NCBI RefSeq assembly: GCF_040807025.1
Contig: NC_090968.1
Location: 6,933,906 to 6,997,905 of the forward strand
Reading direction: 5' to 3'
Length of the DNA: 64,000 bases
From: Struthio camelus
Lineage: Eukaryota; Chordata; Aves; Struthioniformes; Struthionidae
Shown here: positions 41,862 to 51,000 of the stretch, one piece after another
How the letters are laid out: every line of letters begins with the position of its first letter
Position numbering within the stretch: the first letter of the stretch is position 1
Notes under the pieces: model-generated
Told to the model about the DNA's origin: nothing
The model's database searches: none
Seen by the model: only the letters and a program-made list of their open reading frames with translations
Made by a program: the position numbers and the translations under genes

Positions 41862-43844
41862 AGGATGTGAAAGGACCAGACGGCCGCAGCACCATCGCAC
41901 ATTCCTCCTCGGGCAGCAGGGCGGCTTGGGAGTGGTGGCTGGAGCTGCTAAGGGCATCTGCCAGAAGTCAAGCGCAGTCTTTGTGGAGCTGAGGGCTTCT
42001 GAGAATTGCTAAGTGCACTAGACAGGACCAGGCGGCGCAGCCCAGACGCTTTCGCTCGGCTGCCGGGCAGAGGGTGACGCCAGACCCGATCCAACCGGGA
42101 GAAGGAGGATGTTGACGCTTCCTGGGACACCGACCACGGCGGCGCTGAGTCTCGAGGTGAAAGGCAATCTTTGCTCTTCAGCAGCCTGAATTGCAACAGT
42201 AATTTAATCACTTTTGCATGTCACTTCAGACTGACCCTAAATGCTATTTTATTATATACAGAGGAAACAAATGTCTATTTTTCAAATCTCTATATTATTG
42301 TATGTATATATGTATAGACAGATGGGTAACTGATGCAAGTGCCTACATGTTACATGTCAGTGTTCTTCGAAGAGCGAACATGCCCCTGGGAGTTTTGGCA
42401 ATAGCTTGTTCATGCCACGACTGCAATGTTCCCGCTGGGGCAGAGGAGACCAGAACTAGCGCCCTCGACGTAAAGATGCCATAGCGCGGACGCTCGTTCG
42501 CCCCTAGCCTAAATAAGCTTTTTCTGAAAGAGTCAGAGAGAAGCTTCTCGGTTTGGAACGCTTTTAAATGCGAGCATTTTTATCCACGATCTTAAAAGAC
42601 AATATTTAGCCCTGTGGGTTACCGAGCTGCCAAAGTAAAAGCCATAGGTAAAAACAAGCACAAGGTAAGAGATGCCACCGTGGCGAACGAAGGCGATCGT
42701 CTGCACTGTTCTCATGCCAGACGCTAAAATCTCTGCAAGGAAACACTCCCTCATCGGGCTGGTGGCCTCTGAGGCATCAACTATGCAAACAGGCCGGCTG
42801 ACGGGGCAGTGACAGGCTCCCAGGGGGCCCCGCTGCCCAGCCGCACGGTGAGCAAAGATTAACAATCTCCTCCAAAGAACCAAAGAGTCGAACTGTGGCC
42901 AGAAACACAAAAGCAAGTCCTCATCCTTAATCCACTTGAGTATATTCAGAAACTACCTGCCTTTGTTCTTAGGAAGCCAAAGCACCAAAAAGCCCCACAA
43001 TTAACAGCCTCCGAGTCTGGCCCACGGAAGGCAAGAGGGGGAAGAGCGCTGCAGGGGCTGGGGCTGCTCCTGGGAAACAAAGGGCCTGTCCTGCCTGGAG
43101 CGATGCCGATGACTACATTTGACACATTCCTATGGACAGTTCAGATGACATTTTCAAGGGGCGGGAACTTGGATTAGCACTTATTTTCCCCTTTTAAAAC
43201 CCAAGTCCACCTTTTTTTCTAGCACACAAATGAAAATGGAGATACTCACTCACTCATCCCAGGCAGCAGCAGGCTCTGGGAGCGTCCACAGGCCAAGCTT
43301 CGATTGCCTTAGAGGGGGTTTCCTGAAACGCCAGAGACTGTTATTTACTGCGCTGCCAGGCAAGGGGCATCCTGTACCCGTTTTGCTACAGTTCGATGCA
43401 ATGTGCTGCCTGTACCACCCTGTGCCTTGCGACGGGGCTCTGCGCTCCTCTGCCTGCTGCGGCACGTGGCGGCGGCAGCCACCGAGCAGCTAAGGGGCTG
43501 GTGGCTGTTGCACAGCCCAGCTGCGCCTGCAGCTTCACAGGCGACCCGTGGGGCACGAGGGAAGACGAGAGCTGGCCTTAAAGGCGAGTCCTTCCTCCTT
43601 CCTTCCCCGCGCCCCTTTCAGCCTTTCAGGAGCTGTGTCCCAGGGCTGAGGACAGGCTCGCGGCGCCTGCTCGAGCCGGGCAGTGTGTTTTACCTGCCAG
43701 CTGGCTATGAGCAGGCATCTCCCAGCTGCCCTGCCTGTCGGCCGCAGTCTGAGGCGGGAGAGGAGGACAGAGGAGGCCGGACCAGGAGCCCGGGGCCTCC
43801 GGCACGCGGAGCCCCAGCCTGGCCTGGCCTCAGGCCGAAGCTGT

Positions 43845-43930
43845 TCCAGCCTCTCTGTGCCTCAGTTTCCCCACATGTACCAACTTACCTACCTCCCAAG
43901 GGGTCGCGAGGATCGGCAGGGGACCAAGAA
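43845..43930 (+). repeat. MIR-like SINE remnant in the ADGRA2 3' UTR
   Basis: It contains 'ctctctgtgcctcagtttcc' followed by 'ccacatgta', 'cttacctacctc' and 'gcgaggat', in the order of the MIR 3' half. Confidence 0.8.
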
Positions 43931-43984
43931 GTGCTAGAAGCCATGCAGGTCAATCCTTACATGCACACCATGTCCGATGGCGGG

Positions 43985-44014
43985 GTGTGTGTGTGTGGGG
44001 GGGGGGGGGGGGGG
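43985..44014. repeat. GT repeat joined to a poly-G run
   Basis: A short (GT)n tract runs directly into about 18 consecutive G. This is a simple repeat in the 3' UTR, prone to length error and quadruplex formation. Confidence 0.95.
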
Positions 44015-44503
44015 ATCCAGAAGTAAATGGAGTCAAAAGCACTTACTGACAGTTTTCCCACCTTCAGCAACTAGCTCCTCTCCCTTCGGAAACCCGTCAT
44101 CCCGCAGGGCTGGAATACCAGCAGCCTTACTGCGGTTCGCGCCCTCCCCAGCCTGTTTAGACTTCTCTGACCGACTGACTGCTTAACAGCACATGTTTTA
44201 TCGCGCCTTGTATTTAATACAATTTGAATTGTTATGTCAATACTGCAGCCTACACGGTCTTGCTGATGCTGAGTTGTTTTATATGCTTGCTGCACTGTGA
44301 CAGTATTATATAAAAAGCTTTGTATTATTAATTTCACTTTCTTTGTCTGTTTACATTACAAGCAAACGACATATCAACAGAGAGCTTCTTGCAATATACG
44401 TGGGGGAGGGAGGGGAAAATATGCCAAAGAAATGTCTTTAAAGGGGTCTTTTTGCATTTTTATATGAATAGAATGTTTCTAGCAGATATGTTTTGTTTAA
44501 TAT

Positions 44504-44509
44504 ATTAAA
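44504..44509 (+). terminator. ADGRA2: Probable poly(A) signal of ADGRA2 (ATTAAA)
   Basis: ATTAAA followed by a T-rich stretch ('ttatttttttgc') about 25 bases on. It is the best-placed + strand signal before the convergent BRF2 transcript. Confidence 0.6.
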
Positions 44510-44579
44510 GATTTGCAAATCTGCCAAGATCTACCGTTATTTTTTTGCAGACTTCGCCGCTCAAATACAACAGACCGGT

Positions 44580-46063
44580 AGGCACATAGAGGTCACTGTT
44601 TTATTGAGTTAAGCATTACTTTGAAATGAAGAGCCAGCAGTGCTATAATCGTACCATCAAGAGCTGCACAGTTGCCACAGATTTCCAGCAGCTTCACATC
44701 ACTTACTTAACTGAGCTGGGATAGTCTTCCTCTCGGACACGAGCCAAGCCGAGTTTCCCAAGGGACCCCTGTTATACCTAAGGCGGGCAACTCCAGAACA
44801 CCACAAAGACCTACTTCATGTTACTCCTCACATACACAGTTCAGGGAGCGCAGGTTATCTGGCAAACGGGCCGCAGCATTTAGATTTGCCATTTGCCTTT
44901 TCCTCAGAAAGCGGAGCAACAAATGAAGGTGCCCCTTCTCACCTGGTCACGAACCCACCCTCCCCGCCTGCCAAAGCAGGTGACGTGCAAGACAACGTAA
45001 GAGACCCCCCCGGAAAAGCTCGAGCAAAGCTCCACAAAACCAGTGCCAATGAGAGGGCCGGAAACCTCTACCTTCCCTCTCATGTTACCCTACAATAACC
45101 AGACACTGGTATAACCAGGCACCGTTAGGACGGTACTTCTCCCTCCCTCCCTCCCAAAACACAAAAATTACGACTGCAATTTCACATTGCCACAGATCGA
45201 AGCACTGATGACACTGACTGACAGAGCCCTCCTCACGCCAACAGTTACAGGGAGTAGGATGCGCAACACAAAGCCGCTGGCTCCAAACGCATCCCCGTAG
45301 ATCAGGTAAGGCCAGGCACGTATCAGCGAGGAAGCAAAGACAGGCAGACAACTCGAGGAGGAATTCAGCTTTGGTGTTACTGACACTACCAGCCTGGGCC
45401 GCTCTCAGCTCCTCGGCAGCACCAGCACAGGTAGCTGCCCACCTTCTCTGACGTGCTCCCTGCAAACAGGGTGTCGGTTCAGCTGCCTACATGAACGCGC
45501 GGCCCTGCACTGCGGCTGCGAGCCAAGGCAGGAGAAAGGCCATCAAAAGCCCTTTCACCCCGTGAGACTGGCTGTCGGCCGGCGAACCACAATGACTCTG
45601 ACTGACCAACCGCTTCTGAGGAAAGGACGCTCGGCTGGCTCTCTCCTGTGCACTGAGATCCCCGTTTTACCTCTGCGTTAGTACGCCGACTCGTTGGACT
45701 CGCTCGAGACATCTGCCCTACCATACTTGGATTAGCCAAAACACATTTTACCAGAAGTTACGAAGCTCCCTTCATAAGGGAGTCCAGAAACCACTTCTGG
45801 CACCTGTAGTTCTATTTACTTCTAAGAGAAATACAAGGCAACCCAGAACAGTTACTCCATAAAAGCCTCATTCTGGTCCAGCCACCGAACACTCAACAGG
45901 AGATAGCCCACTGCTCCCCGCGTTGCCCCGTTCCCTTGGACGACTGTCCTTGTGGTTACGGTGGCTCTGTTACCATCAGGCTTCAGGCTGTCAGCTCCTC
46001 ACCCTCTGCTGCCCCAGTGCTCCCAGCAGCGCTCTGCTCCGGACCAGCCAGGAGCCGGTGGGT
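44580..46063 (-). other. BRF2: BRF2 3' UTR
   Basis: About 1.5 kb between the BRF2 stop codon and a - strand AATAAA (44600-44605). No other feature stands out. Confidence 0.55.
44600..44605 (-). terminator. BRF2: Probable poly(A) signal of BRF2 (AATAAA)
   Basis: AATAAA on the - strand, facing the ADGRA2 signal about 90 bases away. The two transcripts therefore end tail-to-tail with almost no spacer. Confidence 0.6.
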
Positions 46064-46775
46064 TCACGGCCATGCCTTGGCCTTTCTGAATGCCTGGATC
46101 TCCTCTTGGCCCCTCAGGTACTGCTCTATTTCACTGTCGGAGATGGGCTCATCTCCGGTGATGGCAAGGTCCGAAGCGCTTGGGGCTGCTGTGCGGAGCC
46201 TCTTCCTTGGCTTGATGAGGCAGGGCGGCAGCAAGGGCCTCCGTCCCCCGTCACGCTGACGTTTCCCTTCCAAGGGACGCACCTCCTCCTGCGCGGCCCC
46301 TCCTGCGGCCAGAGAGGAGCCGGGGGAGCCCTCACCCTGGGCTCCAGCACGCTGCTCCTCTGCGTCCTCTGCACAGAAAGATTTCTTCAGCAGAAAAATT
46401 CGGTGTTGCAGTAGGTCCCCGATGTGCTTGATGACCGTTTTCTTGTCCATGTTAAACACCCTCAGCCAAGCGAGCTGGGACGCCATTCTCAGCAGGATTT
46501 CGTGAAGCTCTTTCAGCCTCAGGTGGGCCGGCGGAGGCAGATCGACACCCGCCACCCTGCAGAACCGCGTGAAGGTGCACGTCAGGCGGGCGGCAGGCTG
46601 CAGCGACTGCCACGACAGGAACGCTGCGGCGGTGACGATGGGAACAGGATGCCGGCCCGTGACCAGCCACGTCTCGCTGGCCAGCTCCACAATCTGCATC
46701 GTTCGCGTTACCATCTTCTCCTTGTCCTCCACGAAAGGGGCAGGGATGTCAGCTGCGCGTTGAAACAGCCTGAAA
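46064..46775 (-). CDS. BRF2: BRF2 exon 4: second cyclin fold and C-terminal region
   Basis: 712 nt (acceptor cttgcag at the right end). It encodes [20 protein letters not shown], the second cyclin repeat, an acidic/Gly-rich linker and the [10 protein letters not shown] segment. The stop is at 46064-46066. The frame enters in phase 2 from exon 3. Confidence 0.97.
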
Positions 46776-49396
46776 CTGCAAGAGCAGAGAGCCTGCCATT
46801 AGCATCAGCTACTGGGGCACAGGGAAGCATTAGACCTGGCTGCCCACGCAGCTGCAACAGGCGTGGGAAGGAGGGAGCCACGGTGCAGCACAAATAAAGC
46901 ATGGACATACCCTGTCCCAGAAACAGACTCATATGACAGATCACCTCTGCTCCAGCCTCCAAGGTTTGATACAGCTCACTCTGCTTAGCCAACAGGGAGA
47001 GAGCCACCAATACCACGCAACACTTAAGTAAACTGAGAGCTACAGTAATGCCCTTTAGAGCAAGCGCACCCCGCTCCTGAGACGGGCCTTTGCTCCTATC
47101 ACCTAGCAAAGCCCCTGCGCTGCCTGCTCTCCAAACTGAAGAGTAAGGGGCAGGGAGAGAAGAATCCCAGCCCAAACTATGACACAGGAGGCAAAAGCCA
47201 CGACAGTTCTGTTAAAGCCACGTCAAACCCTCGAGTCGTTCCCTCCAGGACATCAGCAAGCAAACAGGGAGGTATTGCTCCTTCATTTGCTCACGTCCAC
47301 CTCCTGGCTACTTTGTTATACTAAAATTGCTGGCCATAGTAAGAACTTGATGCCATTTTTAATCAAGGGACAGCAAAGTACACTCTCAGATCATGAACTG
47401 TAGGTGCTACCGCAAGAGTACCACGATCCAGTTTCAAGGGCTCTCTGTAAATATGCCGCCCCACTTAGTATGCAAGGCTGTGAACAATCCAAGGGAATAC
47501 AATTTAGATGATCTGGGCTTTGCCTTCATGTCCTCAGCAAAAATATGCCTAGAAAATAGCACAGATCTCTGTGTGCGCTTACAGCCTTCTGGCCTGGCAA
47601 GGGCTGCATTTTAGAAGCTTTCCCCTACGTCAGTGTAAAATGCAGAGCTCTGAATTGCCAGTATGCAAGCGGTTATGTTACCTACTGAGGTGCGTCTTCG
47701 CCAGATCCATCAGACTCAGCGCTGGTACGGACAGCTCGAGCTCCTTCTGCACGCTCAGGTAGACGCTGGCGAACAGCTCCTTCTTGGCGTAAAGGAGGGA
47801 GCAGATCGTTCCCATCGTCAGGGGCCAGTTGTGCTGCCGACAAGTCACAAAGACGCAGCAGCCCCCCAGAAGCTCCTTCTTCTCCAGACTGACCAGGTGG
47901 AAGGAGGGATGTTGGAGAGCTCGCTGGAAGTACGACACAGCCGTTTCCTCGAACACCGATGGGAGCTGGAGGACTTTACAGAGGTCCTGGACCCGCTTGA
48001 TCCCTGTGAGAAGACAACATCCTTTTAAGATCAGCTCAAGATATGCATCTCTCCTTATATACCTCTCTCCCTGATATCACAGCGCAGCCGGTATTCAGCC
48101 AGACTCGGGCAAAGGCACGAGAGCAGCCTGGCCGCTGCAGCCCCGTAAACTGCACACAAAGACTTTTCCCCAGCTCTCTTCATGCAGGTAAGGCAGTTGG
48201 CTGGCAAGCACCAGCTGGACGCAGAACTAACTGCTTTCTTCATGTTTTACTGCCAGCTCCCTATAGCTTTTAACTTATCACAACATTACAAATACATTAT
48301 GCAAATTGGACTAAGGCAGCAAAGCAGAGACAGTATATGACTGAAACTGAATGGCAGGCTCTTACCTCGCTGCACACAGCGACTCAGCTGCTCTTTCTGG
48401 CCCGTGCTCTGGGAATAGGCCACCTCTGAAAAACAACAGGCGTTAGGCCAGGTAACCGCGCTCTGACATCCTGGGGACAGAGCCACTTAGATCTCGTGCA
48501 ACCGGATGCCCAAGGGACCAGACTGCAGTTTCCAGAACTGGCAGTTCCTCAAGGCCACTGAACGAGGGCTGGCAGCACAGGCTCTCTCAGACAATTGTAC
48601 AGGGGGTTTCTGGCCCCGGGCGCTCTCCAAGCTATCGCTTCCCTGCAGATGTTAGAGCAAACGGCCTCAGGGCTCCTGCTGTATTGATACAAGAGACTCA
48701 AGTGCCAAAAGCAGCCTAGCCTAGTTCCACACCTCGCACCAGCACAACTGCGCTACCAATCTGGCCCCATAAACAAAAAAACCGCGCTGGTCTTTCGCTT
48801 GGGGCGAGAAGGGGGAAGCTGCGGACCCCGCGGGGCATCGCCACCTCCACGCAGGCACCTTGGCGGCCGCTGGCCCGAGCCGGCCGCAGACGGACGGGGG
48901 GCTGCAGGCGCGGCGGCGGCCGCTTGGGAACGGGCCCACGGCTCGCGGACTGCCAGAACAAGCTGTTTGGAGGGACGGTTTTGCGCCAGGCCGAATATAA
49001 CCGCTTTGGGGGGGGGGGGAGCAGAGCCAGAGGGGCCCGGGAGGGGGTAGGCCCGGGGGGGGGGGGAGGCCCGAGAAGGGGAAGCAGGCCTGGGGGGGTC
49101 CCGGGGGGGGCAGGCGGCCCGGGGGGGGGGCAGGCCCGAGAAGGGGAAGCAGGCCTGGGGGGGTCCCGGGGGGGGGCAGGCGGCCCGGGGGGGTAGGCCC
49201 GGGAAGGGGAGGCAGGCCCGGGGGGCCCGGCCCCACCTCGCAGGTGCTCCTCCTCGGCGTAGGTGGTAGTGAGGAGCCCCTCAGCCAAGACGCAGCCGCA
49301 GGCGGCGCACACCAGCTGCTGCTGCGCGTAGTGCGCGTCCTCCACCAGGGCGGAGGAGCCGCAGGCCGGGCAGCTCCTCGCCCCCGCCGCCATCAT
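46064..49396 (-). CDS. BRF2: BRF2, TFIIB-related factor of RNA polymerase III, whole coding span, 4 exons
   Basis: Four exons join in phase to 417 residues (human 419). The start is the first of two adjacent ATG codons at 49396-49394. Residues 9-35 form the zinc ribbon (C9, C12, C30, C33); exons 3-4 give the two cyclin-like folds, including [17 protein letters not shown] and [10 protein letters not shown]. The C-terminal part has the conserved [14 protein letters not shown] segment. Cys366 (codon 46220-46222), in PPCLIK, aligns with human Cys361, the reported redox-sensing residue. The family recruits Pol III with TBP and BDP1 to type 3 (gene-external) promoters such as U6, 7SK and selenocysteine tRNA. 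The gene is intact and lies convergent to ADGRA2. Confidence 0.98.
46776..47681 (-). other. BRF2: BRF2 intron 3
   Basis: 906 bases. No other feature seen. Confidence 0.85.
47682..48003 (-). CDS. BRF2: BRF2 exon 3: first cyclin fold
   Basis: 322 nt (acceptor ctcacag, donor gtaaca). It encodes [20 protein letters not shown] through KTHLS, closely matching human residues about 75-180. Confidence 0.97.
48004..48365 (-). other. BRF2: BRF2 intron 2
   Basis: 362 bases. No other feature seen. Confidence 0.85.
48366..48425 (-). CDS. BRF2: BRF2 exon 2: linker
   Basis: A small 60-nt exon (acceptor tttcag, donor gtaaga). It encodes [19 protein letters not shown], matching the human linker between zinc ribbon and cyclin fold. 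It was found only through its splice sites and the human pattern. Confidence 0.95.
48426..49236 (-). other. BRF2: BRF2 intron 1
   Basis: 811 bases. Its 5' half, just inside the gene start, is the poly-G/CCCGGG repeat described separately; the rest shows no feature. A long stop-free - strand frame that runs through it is a product of the repeat. Confidence 0.85.
49010..49230. repeat. G-run tandem repeat in BRF2 intron 1
   Basis: A unit of about 64 bp with 'gagaaggggaagcaggcctg' and several runs of 6-10 G recurs at about 49,073, 49,138 and 49,201. G is on the + strand, so it is on the template strand for BRF2. Strong quadruplex potential. Confidence 0.9.
49237..49396 (-). CDS. BRF2: BRF2 exon 1: zinc ribbon
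   Basis: 160 nt from the first ATG (donor gtgggg). It encodes [20 protein letters not shown] and the second Cys pair in LVCAACGC. The frame is open further upstream to 49516, but the human start aligns with MMAAG. Confidence 0.95.
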
Positions 49397-49620
49397 CGCC
49401 GCCGCCTCCGCCGCGTCGGGGGGACCGTTGAGCCGGGTGCACCCGCGCCAGCCAATCGCGCCGCCGCCTCCCGTCCGCCGCCGCCGCGCGTCCGGCCGGC
49501 AGCGGCGCCCGCGCACGCCGCGTTCCGGCGCCGCGCGTTCCTCCCCCCCGCCAGCCCGGGGCAGAGCGGGCCGGGCCGGACCCGACCCCGCCGCGCTGCC
49601 GGGCTCGCTCCGGGCCTACC
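49397..49620 (-). promoter_or_regulatory. BRF2: BRF2 CpG-rich promoter region
   Basis: CpG-dense sequence lies directly upstream of the BRF2 start codon without an obvious TATA box. The exact transcription start cannot be placed. Confidence 0.55.
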
Positions 49621-51000
49621 TCCGCGCCAAACCCTTCCTCGGGGCAGCAGGAGGCCGAGGTGGCGGCTGCGCCCTGGCAGCCAAGCAGCCGCACGCAGCT
49701 CAGCCTGGAAAAAGGGGAAAACTTCACCCCAAAGCAGGGCCGCTGCGGCAGGGCTGGCGAGGTTTTAGGCGCTGCTCCCCCGGCAGCGCGGAGCCCTCGG
49801 CAAAACGGCTCGGGAGAGGGGTAATAACTCGGGGCCGCGTCCCAAGGCCACGAGGGCAGCAGCCGGCGCTGCGCTCCATCGCTTCCCAGGGAACCGCTTA
49901 TCCCATACGAGCCTCCCAGGCCCGAGGCCGATCAGCCGCAGCTTGTCTCTTCCAGGCCATCACAGAGGTGACGGTCCCTCTATTGTCTCTGCCACCTCTA
50001 CAATGCCTCATTAGAGCTAGACGAGGACGAAAGGCTCGGGAGCCAACTCCGACCCAAAGCCCGGCGCCTTCCGCTGGCTGCGTCGCTCATCAGCCGCACG
50101 ACGCGTCACCGTCCACCGGCGAGGATTGGCACGGTAGCACTTAGGGCTGCCGCCGCACAAACAGGTTTCACGCTGAAAGGTCCTCGAGACAGTGGAAGGC
50201 TGATTGACGCTCCCGCCTGGCTGTGCGTTTCTTTCTTTTTATCCCCCACCCGCAATTTAAGGCCATTACAATTAGAGTCTGAGGGACCAGTGCTTTTGCC
50301 AGGGTGATTTAACAAGACCTCTGGCCAAGAACCTTTCACACATTTTCGCTTCACAGAAGCTCTTGATTCTCCTGACGTTGAGCTTGCCGAGCAGGTTTCC
50401 CCACCCCACAAGCTGTTTACCGTGAACTTCCTGCAGAGATTGCTGACAGAAATGGAACTAAACCAAAAATACCTGGGGGATGAGGAGTTTTGGGCAGCAG
50501 TGCTTGTCACATGGAATGGATGAGGTCCTCTTCTTTTAGCGCCATGGACTACAGTTGCATTTTACAGGTCACTGATGCACAACCACTGCGTTTTTAACCT
50601 GCTTTCTATACGCACACCACTCATCCAAAGCACCAGTCTAGTGGATCCTCCCTCCCCACACGGCTCACATAACTCGTGAGCCTGAGTTGATTTCTAAAGT
50701 CAAACCATCAGTCCACATGCTGCCACCAGAACAGTTAGTGAGGAGACAGAGGTACATGCAGGAAGAGTGAGAATGCACATCTTACACTTCAAGTAGGAGA
50801 AATTATCGAGAAATCAGATGACTCCAATGGTCACAGAAAACTGCTTAGAGCTGACTGCTACAAGAGAGGCTGGACGAACCAGAGACACCTATTGAGTAGC
50901 ATTCACATATCTCCCTCGCATCTCAGTATACAACATTCTCCACTTTCTGGAGCTACTAGCTCAGAATTCACTATGAAAAAAGACAAAGCAAACAGAACAC
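49621..51000. other. Intergenic spacer between BRF2 and the RAB11FIP1 3' end
   Basis: About 1.4 kb. GC content falls quickly from left to right. Short frames occur on both strands but none resembles a known protein. No RNA gene recognised. Confidence 0.7.

Larger units (their letters stand above)
41862..44530 (+). other. ADGRA2: ADGRA2 3' UTR
   Basis: About 2.7 kb from the stop codon to a likely cleavage site after ATTAAA at 44504-44509. It contains a MIR-like remnant (43,845-43,930) and a GT/poly-G tract (43,985-44,014). The boundary is inferred from the poly(A) signal and from the oppositely oriented signal of BRF2 just beyond. Confidence 0.6.

Noticed and set aside
48716-49516. A 266-codon BRF2 frame read straight through intron 1
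   Set aside because: Only the zinc-ribbon part matches BRF2; a donor after exon 1 and a matching 60-nt exon 2 at 48366-48425 give the human-like protein, and the read-through part is repeat-derived Pro/Gly sequence.
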